A stretch of 64,000 nucleotides of DNA, taken from NCBI RefSeq assembly GCF_017876115.1, contig NZ_JAGINO010000006.1, positions 186,001-250,000 of the forward strand, given 5' to 3'. The position numbers and the translations under genes were made by a program. Below the pieces are notes generated by a model that was not told where the DNA came from, did not search any database, and saw only the letters and a list, made by a program, of their open reading frames with translations. This document shows positions 46,658 to 57,147 of the stretch, piece after piece (position 1 is the stretch's first letter; each line of letters starts with the position of its first letter). The stretch comes from Azospirillum picis (GTDB lineage Bacteria > Pseudomonadota > Alphaproteobacteria > Azospirillales > Azospirillaceae).

Positions 46658-47107
46658 ATGACCTTGGTCTATCGTCCCCTGCCCTATGGCGGGCACGAAG
46701 ACCGGCGGACGGGCCGCCATGTGCTGCTGGCGGTGGCCCTCCTTCTGTCCATACCGGCCGTCGTAGGCGCCGGCTGCACCATTGACGCCGTTCGTGGATT
46801 TGCGGTGGAGGCCCGGCTGTCGCACGCCGTGGACGCGGCCGCGCTTGCCGGCGGGCGGGTGATGTTCGACTCGCAACGCGACGGCCACATCCGCAGCTTC
46901 TTCGACAAGGCGTTCCCCAACGGTTTCCTGGGATCGAACCTGTCGCCGCTGACGATTGCCGAGGATGCCGCGGCCGGCACGCTGACCGTCAGCGCCCACG
47001 CCACCGTCAACGCCATCTTCCTGCGGCTGTTCGGAAAGAAGGAGGTGACGATCGAGGCGCAGTCGATCGTCCGCCGCGGCTCGCAGCATGCGCGCAAGGC
47101 CCAGTAG
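46658..47107 (+). CDS. Short TadG/TadE-type protein (Tad-like Flp-pilus domain)
   Basis: A 149-residue protein with one N-terminal membrane helix (LLAVALLLSIPAVVGAGC) followed by RGFAVEARLSHAVDAAALAGGRVM, the hallmark of the putative Flp pilus-assembly TadG-like N-terminal domain. The C-terminal part is a small beta domain (GTLTVSAHATVNAIFLRLFGKKEVTIEAQS). ATG 46658 follows GGGAGG. No other tad or cpa genes are adjacent, so it is a lone copy. Confidence 0.8.
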   Translation: MTLVYRPLPYGGHEDRRTGRHVLLAVALLLSIPAVVGAGCTIDAVRGFAVEARLSHAVDAAALAGGRVMFDSQRDGHIRSFFDKAFPNGFLGSNLSPLTIAEDAAAGTLTVSAHATVNAIFLRLFGKKEVTIEAQSIVRRGSQHARKAQ

Positions 47108-47225
47108 GCCGGCGGCTCCAAGCGCAAAGCACGCATTCGCGGATTTCAGTCCGCGCGCCCGGCCGCTGCGGTAGAAGGACGGAAGCCCCCTCCCGCCTTC
47201 CCTCTCCCGCCTTCCGGAGTCCGCG

Positions 47226-47606
47226 ATGCTAGGAAGCCTGACGCTCCTTCTGCTCTGCCAACTCGCCGGCGAACTCGCCGCCCGGCTGCTGCACCTGCCG
47301 GTGCCGGGGCCGGTGCTGGGCATGCTCCTGCTGTTCGCCGGGCTGCTGCTTCGCGGCGGCGTGCCGGTGCCGATGCAGGAAACGGCGGGCGGCCTGCTGC
47401 GGCACCTCTCGCTGCTGTTCGTGCCAGCCGGGGTCGGGGTGATGACCCATGCCGCCCGGCTGGAAGCCGAAGCGCTGCCCATCGTCATCGCGCTGTTCGG
47501 CAGCACGCTGTTCGGCGTGGCGGTGACGGCCAGGATCATGGCCGCCCTGTTGCAGCGCACCGACGCCGGGCTGCGCGAGCCGACGATCGGGGGCGACGAG
47601 CCATGA
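47226..47606 (+). CDS. lrgA: LrgA/CidA family holin-like membrane protein
   Basis: A 126-residue protein with about four hydrophobic helices and the family motif LPVPGPVLGMLLLFAGLLL near residues 25-43, then LLRHLSLLFVPAGVGVM. LrgA/CidA proteins modulate murein hydrolase activity or carry small metabolites (acetate, pyruvate, glycolate) with LrgB. Its stop overlaps the lrgB start by four bases. Confidence 0.88.
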   Translation: MLGSLTLLLLCQLAGELAARLLHLPVPGPVLGMLLLFAGLLLRGGVPVPMQETAGGLLRHLSLLFVPAGVGVMTHAARLEAEALPIVIALFGSTLFGVAVTARIMAALLQRTDAGLREPTIGGDEP

Positions 47607-48325
47607 GTGCGGACCTCCACCAGATCTGGGTCTATCTCTCGGCAAGCCCGCTTGCCGGGCTGACCCTGACGCTCCTTGCCTACCAGGTCGGGCTCTGGCT
47701 GTTCGAACGGCTCGGCCGCCGTCCGCTGCTGAACCCGGTGCTGATCGCCGTCATCCTGCTGGCCGCGGTCCTGACCGCATCGGGCGTCGACTACCGTACC
47801 TATTTCGACGGCGCGCAGTTCGTGCATTTCCTGCTGGGACCGGCGACGGTGGCGTTGGCCGTGCCGCTCTACAACCAATTCCAGGAGGTGCGCCGCTCCG
47901 CGGTCGCGCTGGTGGTGGCGCTGTTGGCCGGATCGGCGGCCTCGGCCTTGAGCGCGGTGGCGCTGGTGTGGGCCTTCGGGGGATCGAAGGCGACGATCCT
48001 GTCGATGGCGCCGAAGTCCGTGACCTCGCCGATCGCCATGGGGGTTTCCGAGCAGATCGGCGGCCTGCCGTCGCTGACCGCCGTGTTCGTCATCATCACC
48101 GGCATCATCGCCGGCACCTTCGGCACCTGGGTGCTGAACCTCGTCCGGGTCACGGACTGGCGGGCGCGCGGATTCGGCATGGGGGTGGCGGCGCACGGCA
48201 TCGGCACGGCCCGCGCCCTTCAGGTCAACGAGGTGGCAGGCGCCTTCGCCGGGCTGGGCATGGGGCTGAACGGGCTGGCGACGGCGCTTCTGCTGCCGAC
48301 CCTCTACCGGCTGATCTGGGGATGA
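47603..48325 (+). CDS. lrgB: LrgB/CidB family membrane protein
   Basis: A 240-residue polytopic protein with LGPATVALAVPLYNQFQEVRR, LAPKSVT-type motif SMAPKSVTSPIAMGVSEQIGG and the terminal AAHGIGTARALQVNEVAGAFAGLGMGLNGLATA, all diagnostic for LrgB. It forms a two-gene operon with lrgA. Downstream is the leucine leader of leuA, so transcription probably ends in between, though no clear terminator was seen. Confidence 0.9.
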   Translation: MSADLHQIWVYLSASPLAGLTLTLLAYQVGLWLFERLGRRPLLNPVLIAVILLAAVLTASGVDYRTYFDGAQFVHFLLGPATVALAVPLYNQFQEVRRSAVALVVALLAGSAASALSAVALVWAFGGSKATILSMAPKSVTSPIAMGVSEQIGGLPSLTAVFVIITGIIAGTFGTWVLNLVRVTDWRARGFGMGVAAHGIGTARALQVNEVAGAFAGLGMGLNGLATALLLPTLYRLIWG

Positions 48326-48374
48326 GGGCAGGATGGTCGGTGCGCTCAGCAATCCGGCCGGCGCCATTCGGCGC

Positions 48375-48403
48375 TTGACAGCGTTGCGGCTCCTGCGCAC
48401 AGT
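48375..48403 (+). promoter_or_regulatory. Promoter of the leuL-leuA transcript
   Basis: Perfect -35 TTGACA (48375-48380) followed by a 17-bp spacer and CACAGT as a weak -10, eight bases before the leader-peptide ATG. A very short leader or leaderless start would result. Confidence 0.55.
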
Positions 48404-48410
48404 GCGGGCC

Positions 48411-48467
48411 ATGAACACCATCGACCGCACGAACGCCCTTCTTCGACTTCTCGGCCCGGCGCTCTAA
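48411..48467 (+). CDS. leuL: Leucine-rich leader peptide (leuL)
   Basis: An 18-codon frame, MNTIDRTNALLRLLGPAL, with five Leu codons (four of them in LLRLL) near its end, placed just after a promoter and 290 bp before leuA. Its last codons and stop form the left arm of a terminator hairpin. Such leader peptides sense charged tRNA-Leu by ribosome stalling in leuA attenuation systems. The identification comes from content and context. Confidence 0.8.
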   Translation: MNTIDRTNALLRLLGPAL

Positions 48468-48482
48468 AGCGTCCGGGTTTTT
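48455..48482 (+). terminator. leuA attenuator terminator
   Basis: CCCGGCGCT pairs with AGCGTCCGGG (one bulged T) around CTAA, followed by TTTTT. The leuL stop TAA (48465-48467) lies in the loop. An outer stem CGAACGC/GCGTTCG (48430-48436 with 48483-48489) encloses it. CTTCGAC in the Leu codon run can instead pair with GTCGAAG at 48506-48512 as a candidate anti-terminator. Confidence 0.75.
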
Positions 48483-48757
48483 GCGTTCGTCCTCAGTTTC
48501 CATCGGTCGAAGTGTCTGTTCCATGAGCGAAGTCTGTAAAGGCGCCGGATCCGGCGTCGCCCGGCAGGGGCCGGGGCTGCGACTTACAAGCGGTCGCTGA
48601 GCCAATTCCCGGCGGCTCCGCGGCCGTACCCCTCGCCGGCCTCCACCCTGAACATTCCGATCGGATATCCGATCCGCAGTCCCGACCCGCAGTCCCGATC
48701 CGCCACCCCGGAAAGGCGGGAAGCTGTTCGGAACCGCCACAGGAGCAGTACGACGCC

Positions 48758-50476
<1,719 letters not shown>

Positions 50477-50490
50477 AGGACCGCACTCTC

Positions 50491-50520
50491 CCCTCTTCCG
50501 CCCGCCCGAGCGGGAGAGGG
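50491..50520 (+). terminator. Probable leuA terminator hairpin
   Basis: CCCTCT...CCGC and CGGG...AGAGGG form an imperfect GC-rich stem 14 bp after the leuA stop. It is followed by Gs and lacks a U-tract, so strength is uncertain. Confidence 0.5.
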
Positions 50521-50593
50521 GGGACCAACCTTGCCCCCACCGCCCTGGCCGCCTATAAGTCCGCCATCGCTTCAGTCAACAGCGGGCAGCGGC

Positions 50594-51580
50594 ATGATCG
50601 TGGTCACCGGCGGGGCCGGCTTCATCGGCTCCAACCTCGTCGCGGCGCTGGCCGCGCGCGGCATCACCGACCTGGTCGTCGTCGACCGCTTCCGCGACGG
50701 CGAGAAATGGCAGAACCTGGCCAAGCGCGAGGTCGCAGCCCTGGTCGCGCCCGAGCAGACCATGGCCTTCCTCGACCAGCACGCGGCCGAGATCGACATG
50801 ATCTTCCACCTCGGCGCCATCTCCGCCACCACCGAGCGCGACGTCGACAGGATCGTCGCCAACAACGTCGCCCTGACCCTCGACCTGTGGCGCTGGTGCT
50901 CCTGGCGCGGCTGCCGGCTGATCTACGCATCGAGCGCCGCAACCTACGGCGACGGCTCCGCCGGCTTCGAGGATGACGGGTCCTGCGACGGGCTGGCCCG
51001 GCTGCGGCCGCTCAACGCCTACGGCTGGTCGAAGCACCTCGTCGACCGCCGGGTCGCCCGTGCGGTCGCCGGCGGCGACCTTGTCCCGCCGCAATGGGCC
51101 GGGCTGAAGTTCTTCAACGTCTACGGCCCCAACGAGGCACACAAGGGCGACATGATGAGCGTCGTCGCCAAGCTGTACCCGCAGCTCGGCGCCGGGCAGC
51201 CGGCCCGCCTGTTCAAGTCGCACCGGTCGGGCTTCGAGGATGGCGGCCAGCTCCGCGATTTCATCTTCGTCGACGACTGCGTCGCCGTGATGATGTGGCT
51301 CTACGACCATCCGGAGGTCAGCGGCCTGTTCAACGTCGGCACGGGCAAGGCGCGGAGCTTCCGCGATCTGGCGCTGGCGACCTTCGCAGCCCTGGGACAG
51401 CCCCCCCGGATTGAGTACTTCGATATGCCCGAGCATCTGCGCGGCAAATACCAATATTTCACGCAGGCGACGACGGATCGCCTGCGCGCCGCCGGGTTCG
51501 ACCAGCCCTTCACCGAACTGGAGGAAGGAGTCCGGCGCTACGTGCAGGATTTCCTGTCGCAGCCCGACCCCTACCGCTGA
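50594..51580 (+). CDS. hldD: ADP-L-glycero-D-manno-heptose 6-epimerase
   Basis: HldD supplies ADP-L-heptose for the lipopolysaccharide inner core. The 328-residue SDR protein starts MIVVTGGAGFIGSNLVAAL, then FHLGAISATTERD, YASSAATYGDG, the catalytic Y-x3-K (NAYGWSKHLVD), LKFFNVYGPNEAHKGDM and LRDFIFVDDCV. It is the start of the hldD-lgt-midA cluster; lgt follows after 11 bp. Confidence 0.93.
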   Translation: MIVVTGGAGFIGSNLVAALAARGITDLVVVDRFRDGEKWQNLAKREVAALVAPEQTMAFLDQHAAEIDMIFHLGAISATTERDVDRIVANNVALTLDLWRWCSWRGCRLIYASSAATYGDGSAGFEDDGSCDGLARLRPLNAYGWSKHLVDRRVARAVAGGDLVPPQWAGLKFFNVYGPNEAHKGDMMSVVAKLYPQLGAGQPARLFKSHRSGFEDGGQLRDFIFVDDCVAVMMWLYDHPEVSGLFNVGTGKARSFRDLALATFAALGQPPRIEYFDMPEHLRGKYQYFTQATTDRLRAAGFDQPFTELEEGVRRYVQDFLSQPDPYR

Positions 51581-51591
51581 CCGGAGCCCTC

Positions 51592-52401
51592 ATGCTGGCC
51601 ATACCCTTCCCCACCATCGACCCGGTGGCCCTCGCCGTCGGGCCGGTCGTCGTCCGCTGGTACGCGCTGGCCTATCTCGCCGGCTTCGTGCTGGGCTGGC
51701 GCTACTGCCTGGGGCTGGCGCGGCTCGACCCCGACAGCCGCCCCTCGCCGGCGGATTTCGACGACTTCCTGACCTGGGCGGTGGTCGGCACCATCCTGGG
51801 CGGCCGGATCGGCTACGTGCTGTTCTACAACCTGCCCTATTACGTGGAAAACCCGCTGGACGCCCTCCAGGTCTGGCACGGCGGCATGTCCTTCCACGGC
51901 GGCATGGTCGGCGTCCTGACGGCGATCGGGCTGTTCTGCTGGCGCCGCGGCATCTCCCCCTTCGTCTTCGGCGACATCGTCGCCGCCTGCGCGCCGATCG
52001 GGCTGTTCTTCGGCCGCATCGCCAACTTCATCAACGGCGAGCTGTACGGCCGGCCGGCGCCCGACTTCGCCTATGCCATGGTGTTCCCGCGCGACCCGCT
52101 GCAGGTGCCGCGCCATCCCAGCCAGCTCTACGAGGCGGCTCTGGAAGGGCTGCTGCTGTTCATCCTGCTGGCGGTCGCCATCCGTGTCCCGGCGCTGCGC
52201 CGCCGCCCGGGCACCGTCGGCGGCCTGTTCCTGATCGGCTACAGCCTGTCGCGGATCGCCGTCGAGTTCTTCCGCGAACCCGACCCGCAGCTTGGCTTCC
52301 TGTTCGCCGGCGCGACCATGGGGCAGCTCCTGTCGCTGCCGATGCTGGCGGTCGGCCTTTGGCTGGTGCTGCGCGGCCGGCGCCAAGCGATCCTGGCCTG
52401 A
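51592..52401 (+). CDS. lgt: Prolipoprotein diacylglyceryl transferase
   Basis: Lgt attaches diacylglycerol to the lipobox cysteine of prolipoproteins. The 269-residue protein has about seven membrane helices and VVRWYALAYLAGFVLGW. HGGMSFHGGMVGVL and FGRIANFINGELYGRP (close to the Lgt signature GRxxNFINGE) are also present, together with RHPSQLYEAALEG. It is followed by midA after only four bases. Confidence 0.96.
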   Translation: MLAIPFPTIDPVALAVGPVVVRWYALAYLAGFVLGWRYCLGLARLDPDSRPSPADFDDFLTWAVVGTILGGRIGYVLFYNLPYYVENPLDALQVWHGGMSFHGGMVGVLTAIGLFCWRRGISPFVFGDIVAACAPIGLFFGRIANFINGELYGRPAPDFAYAMVFPRDPLQVPRHPSQLYEAALEGLLLFILLAVAIRVPALRRRPGTVGGLFLIGYSLSRIAVEFFREPDPQLGFLFAGATMGQLLSLPMLAVGLWLVLRGRRQAILA

Positions 52402-52405
52402 CGCG

Positions 52406-53569
52406 ATGGCCGGCGGCGAAGGCATCCCCGGCGCTCCGGGCAACGGCGAGACGCTGGCGCATCTGCTGGCACGCCGCATCCTGCTGGACGGCCCGCTGAG
52501 CGTCGGCGCCTTCATGGCCGAGGCTCTCGGCCATCCGCGGCTCGGCTACTACATGCGCCAGGACCCGTTCGGAGTCGGCGGCGACTTCACCACCGCGCCC
52601 GAGATCAGCCAGATGTTCGGCGAGCTGGTCGGGCTGTGGTGCGCGGAGAGCTGGGCGCGGCTGGGGGGTCCCGGTCCCTTCCACCTGGTGGAGGTCGGTC
52701 CCGGCCGCGGCACGCTGATGGCCGACCTGCTGCGGGCGGCGGCGGTGCTGCCCCTGTTCCGCGACAACGCCACCGTCCATCTGGTGGAAACCAGCCCGGT
52801 CCTGAGGGAGCGCCAGCGCCAGACGCTGCAGCCGCTGCTGGGCGATGCCCTCCGGTGGCATGACCGGCTGGAGGAGGTGCCGGACGGCCCCACCATCCTC
52901 GTCGCCAACGAGTTCTTCGACGCCCTGCCGATCCGCCAGGTCCAGAAGACGGCGCACGGCTGGTTCGAGCGGCTGGTCGACATCGACCCCGCCGGAAGCG
53001 CGGAGGAGCCGCGTTTCCGCTTCGTGCTGGAAGCCTTCGGCAGTTCCGGCAGCCGGCTGGTCCCCGACGCGCTGCGCGACCAGCCCGACGGCAGCGTGGT
53101 GGAGGTTTCCCCGGCGAGCCAGGCGGTGGCGCGGGCCATCGGCGCCCGGCTGGCGGCGGCCCCCGGCGCGGCCCTGCTCATCGATTATGGCTACGCCTAC
53201 GGGCCAGTGGCGGGCGACACGCTGCAGGCAGTGCGCCGCCATGCCTTCGCCCCGGTTCTGGACGCGCCCGGCGAAGCCGACCTGACCGCCCATGTCGACT
53301 TCGCGGCGATCGCCGCAGCGGCACGCGAGGGCGGTGCGGAAAGCTTCGGTCCGGTCGAACAGGGAGAGTGGCTGTGCCGCCTCGGCATCCGCGAGCGCGC
53401 CGCCGCCCTGTCGGCCAAGGCGACCCCGGCCCAGGCCCGCGACATCCGCGCGGCCCTGGACCGCCTGATCGACCCCGCGCAGATGGGCAGGCTGTTCAAG
53501 CTGATCGCCCTGGCCTCCCCCGGCGCGTTCGCCAGGGAGACCCCTCCGGCCGGGTTCGAGACGCCCTGA
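52406..53569 (+). CDS. SAM-dependent methyltransferase, MidA/NDUFAF7 family
   Basis: A 387-residue protein of the DUF185 class. GDFTTAPEISQMFGELVGLWCAESW, VEVGPGRGTLMADLLRAA (SAM loop) and VANEFFDALPIRQ are diagnostic. The eukaryotic homologue methylates an arginine of complex I subunit NDUFS2 and is needed for complex I assembly. The bacterial role is likely related but not shown. Order lgt-midA-pgeF is common in alphaproteobacteria. Confidence 0.9.
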   Translation: MAGGEGIPGAPGNGETLAHLLARRILLDGPLSVGAFMAEALGHPRLGYYMRQDPFGVGGDFTTAPEISQMFGELVGLWCAESWARLGGPGPFHLVEVGPGRGTLMADLLRAAAVLPLFRDNATVHLVETSPVLRERQRQTLQPLLGDALRWHDRLEEVPDGPTILVANEFFDALPIRQVQKTAHGWFERLVDIDPAGSAEEPRFRFVLEAFGSSGSRLVPDALRDQPDGSVVEVSPASQAVARAIGARLAAAPGAALLIDYGYAYGPVAGDTLQAVRRHAFAPVLDAPGEADLTAHVDFAAIAAAAREGGAESFGPVEQGEWLCRLGIRERAAALSAKATPAQARDIRAALDRLIDPAQMGRLFKLIALASPGAFARETPPAGFETP

Positions 53570-53747
53570 GCGTCTGGAAACCGCCGGGCTTCCGATACAA
53601 TATTTCCGAACATCAGGCCGCTCATCCGGGGTCGACGGATCCCCCCGGATGGCCAGCGCGCCGACGGCACGCCGTCGGCGTGGCGCGCCTCCCCCACCGG
53701 CGGGGAACGGCGAAGCGGCCAGCCAACAACAGGGAAGGACGGCGTTC

Positions 53748-54515
53748 GTGATCACACTCGGCGCGCTGAACGACATCACCCACATCCGCCACGCCTTTTT
53801 CACCCGCAACGGCGGCGTGTCCACTGGTCTCTACGCCTCGCTGAACTGCGGGCTCGGCTCCAACGACTCGCCGGCCGCGGTGCACGAGAACCGCGCCCGC
53901 GCCGCCGCGCGCATGGAGGTGCAGCCGAGCCACCTCATCACCTGCCATCAGGTGCACAGCCCGACCTGCGTCGTCGTGGAGGAGCCGTGGGCGCCGGGGA
54001 CCGCCCCCAAGGCCGACGCCATGGCCACCCGGCAGACCGGCATCGCGCTGGGCATCCTGACCGCCGACTGCGCGCCGGTGCTGTTCGCCGACAGCAAGGC
54101 GCGGGTGATCGGCGCCGCCCATGCCGGCTGGAAGGGGGCCAAGGCCGGTGTCGTCGAGGCGACCGTCGCCCGCATGGTCGAGCTGGGGGCGAAGCCGGGG
54201 CGAATCGTCGCCTGCATCGGCCCCTGCATCGCCCAGCGCTCCTACGAGGTGGGACCCGAGTTCCCCGCCCCGTTCGAGGAGGAGGATGCGCGCAACCGCG
54301 ACTATTTCGCGCCAGCCCGCAAGCCCGGCCATTTCCTGTTCGATCTCGCCGCCTATGTCACCCGCCGGCTCGGCGATGCCGGAGTCACGGTGATCCAGCG
54401 CTGCCCCAACGACACGGTTGCGGAAGAGGACCGCTTCTTCAGCTACCGCAGGTCCTGCCACCGCGGTGAGGCCGATTACGGGCGCGGCCTGTCGGCCATC
54501 GTCCTGCAGGGTTGA
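53748..54515 (+). CDS. pgeF: Peptidoglycan editing factor PgeF / multicopper-type laccase-domain protein (YfiH)
   Basis: A 255-residue protein of the YfiH family, which E. coli studies associate with correcting peptidoglycan mis-incorporations and, in other reports, with purine nucleoside phosphorylase activity. Zn/Cu ligands appear in THQVHS-like CHQVHSPTCVV, GILTADCAPVLFAD and GAAHAGWKGAKAGVVE; GPCIAQRSYEVG and FSYRRSCHRGEADYGR are further family marks. GTG 53748 follows GAAGGA at eight bases; an upstream extension lacks support. Confidence 0.9.
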   Translation: MITLGALNDITHIRHAFFTRNGGVSTGLYASLNCGLGSNDSPAAVHENRARAAARMEVQPSHLITCHQVHSPTCVVVEEPWAPGTAPKADAMATRQTGIALGILTADCAPVLFADSKARVIGAAHAGWKGAKAGVVEATVARMVELGAKPGRIVACIGPCIAQRSYEVGPEFPAPFEEEDARNRDYFAPARKPGHFLFDLAAYVTRRLGDAGVTVIQRCPNDTVAEEDRFFSYRRSCHRGEADYGRGLSAIVLQG

Positions 54516-54608
54516 ACGGTCCCGGACGGACGGGGAGCGTGGCCGTGGCCATGCCCCCCGCGCAAGGCGGTTTTCCCCATTGGGGAAAGGCCCCACCGTC
54601 ATGGAACG

Positions 54609-54637
54609 TTTACACGGGCACCACCCTTTGTTATGGT
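54609..54637 (+). promoter_or_regulatory. Sigma-70-type promoter of prs
   Basis: TTTACA, a 17-bp spacer and TATGGT, about 80 bp upstream of the prs ATG. A CCCCATTGGGG hairpin (near 54574) just before may end pgeF transcription. Confidence 0.6.
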
Positions 54638-54717
54638 CCGCCCCGTTTTCAAGGGGCGGCGGCGCGCGAGCGGCGGACGTGCCTTGAGCCGTTTCCCTGC
54701 AAAGAGAGCCGTCCCCG

Positions 54718-55653
<936 letters not shown>

Positions 55654-55682
55654 CACGGCACCCGCTCCCGCCTTCCGCTTTC

Positions 55683-55719
55683 GGAAAAGGCCCATTCCCG
55701 ACGGGGATGGGCCTTTTCC
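55683..55719 (+). terminator. Rho-independent terminator of prs
   Basis: GGAAAAGGCCCAT and ATGGGCCTTTTCC form a 17-bp stem with one mismatch around GAC, about 30 bp after the prs stop; the stem ends in TTTT on the plus strand. Confidence 0.9.
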
Positions 55720-55756
55720 ATGCCCTCACCATTCCCGTTCCCGCTCCGCTCCCCCC

Positions 55757-55966
55757 TCATCGGCCGCCGCCCCGGTCCGCCAGCCCGTGGAAGTCGTTCG
55801 CCGTCACCGCCCCGGCCGTCGCGGCGACGATGCGGGCCATCACCAGCGGGCGGGGAACGCGCCGGCCGCGGCGATAGCGGTTGACCGCGGCCTGGCTCGT
55901 CCCGATCAGGGCGGCGAAGGCCTCTTCCTTGGTGGCGGTCCGGGTGAGCCAGTCGTCGAGCGTCAT
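55757..55966 (-). CDS. Small Cro/YdaS-like helix-turn-helix protein
   Basis: A 69-residue DNA-binding protein: FAALIGTSQAAVNRYRRGRRVPRP is a helix-turn-helix of the Cro/CI or YdaS type, and PRPLVMARIVAATAGAVTANDFHG is the usual continuation. It is divergent from the S24 repressor gene 92 bp away, the classical layout of a phage cI/cro switch. No other phage genes are seen. Confidence 0.75.
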   Translation of the reverse strand: MTLDDWLTRTATKEEAFAALIGTSQAAVNRYRRGRRVPRPLVMARIVAATAGAVTANDFHGLADRGGGR

Positions 55967-56058
55967 ACCGCAATGGTTTAGACCAAGGCGAGTTCTGCGC
56001 GCAACTGGATTTATTCCAGCGCGATGGACTTTCCAAAGCCGTTTTGGTATGAAGCGGC

Positions 56059-56751
56059 ATGACCACGATGCGCGACCTGCGGCAGGCCGCCGGCTTGAGC
56101 CAGGAGAAGCTGGCCGAACTGGCGGGGACCTCGCAGCCCCAGATCAACAAGCTGGAGACCGGCCAGCGCAAGATGACCGTGGATTGGGCGGTGAAGCTCG
56201 CCCATCCGCTGGGCGTCGAGCCGACGGTGCTGCTCGGGCTCGACGCGGCTCCCGGCGCGGCTCCCGCCCCGGTCTCCGGTCCGGCCGCCGCGCGGGCGGG
56301 TACCGGCGCCCGCCCGGCAGCCGCCCTGCCGCTGTTGCGCGCCGGCTCCGCCGCAGGTGGCCACCCGCCCTCCTCCATGCCCGTCCGCGCAGCGGCACGC
56401 GGCGGCGTCGACCAGGAGATGTTCCTGGAGGACGGCCCGATCGATTGGATCGCCAGGCCGGACTACCTGAAGAACGCCCGCGACCCCTATGCGATGTATG
56501 TCGTCGGCGACTCGATGATGCCCCGCTTCCGCCCGGCGCAACTGCTTCACGTGAACCCGCACAAGCCGCCATCGCCAGGATCGGGCGTCGTGGTGGTCAA
56601 ACGCAACAGGGCGGTGCTGGTCAAGGAGTTCGTCCGCCGCGGCTCCGACGTGGTGGTGCTGCGCGAGTATCAGCCGGCCGACCGCGAGTTCGCCGTCGCA
56701 CTCGCCGACCTCGACACCCTGCACACCGTGGTCGGCCTTCAGGAACCATAA
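56059..56751 (+). CDS. XRE-family repressor with S24 (LexA/CI-like) peptidase domain
   Basis: A 230-residue repressor. Residues 4-60 form an XRE helix-turn-helix (LRQAAGLSQEKLAELAGTSQ). A long Ala/Pro-rich hinge (about 62-115) follows, then an S24 domain with the Ser nucleophile in YVVGDSMMP and the Lys in AVLVKEFVRR. This catalytic pair is expected to permit RecA-stimulated self-cleavage as in LexA/CI. Divergent from the small Cro-like gene; palindromes follow the stop. Confidence 0.85.
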   Translation: MTTMRDLRQAAGLSQEKLAELAGTSQPQINKLETGQRKMTVDWAVKLAHPLGVEPTVLLGLDAAPGAAPAPVSGPAAARAGTGARPAAALPLLRAGSAAGGHPPSSMPVRAAARGGVDQEMFLEDGPIDWIARPDYLKNARDPYAMYVVGDSMMPRFRPAQLLHVNPHKPPSPGSGVVVVKRNRAVLVKEFVRRGSDVVVLREYQPADREFAVALADLDTLHTVVGLQEP

Positions 56752-56754
56752 CGG

Positions 56755-56805
56755 GATACCACTTTGGTATCGGTTATTCTTGGACTATAAAATCCATTTT
56801 GGATT
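56755..56805. promoter_or_regulatory. Operator-like palindromes after the S24 repressor gene
   Basis: GATACCA-CTT-TGGTATC (56755-56771) and AATCCA-TTT-TGGATT (56791-56805) share the pattern CCA-N3-TGG. A TATAAA box (56786-56791) sits between. A related half-site TTTTGGTATGA occurs just before the repressor ATG (56042-56052). Likely repressor sites controlling the 90-residue gene downstream. Confidence 0.6.
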
Positions 56806-56865
56806 ATTCCTTGCTCACCGCCCCGCCGGCTTGCGCCGGGGGCATCAAGCAAGGAGCTTCCGGCC

Positions 56866-57138
56866 ATGGTTCAGCGTCACCCCCGTTTCCAGCCGGGTCC
56901 GTCCTCCGGCCGCCTCGACGGTTTCAGCGAGCGCGGAGCGCACGAACTGGCACGCCGCATCCGTGCGGCCTGGGCGAAGGTCGGCTGGGATGTCGAGGTG
57001 CGGGTGGAGCGCATCGCCAGCGAGGAGCTCGACGACGGCCGGAGCATCGCCCACTACACCGTCCGCAGCGACCTGATGAACGGGCTCGCGCAGCGGCGCC
57101 GGGACGAATCGGCCCAACCGGACCGCCGCGCCGCTTGA
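56866..57138 (+). CDS. Small protein of the repressor module, unknown function
   Basis: A 90-residue, charged, soluble protein (LDGFSERGAHELARRIRAAWAKVGWDVEVRVERI; DDGRSIAHYTVRSDLMNGL). No recognised domain. It lies downstream of the S24 repressor behind operator-like palindromes and a possible TATAAA box, so it is probably a target of that repressor. ATG 56866. Whether it is a phage remnant or a host gene cannot be told. Confidence 0.6.
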   Translation: MVQRHPRFQPGPSSGRLDGFSERGAHELARRIRAAWAKVGWDVEVRVERIASEELDDGRSIAHYTVRSDLMNGLAQRRRDESAQPDRRAA

Positions 57139-57147
57139 TCGGTGCCC

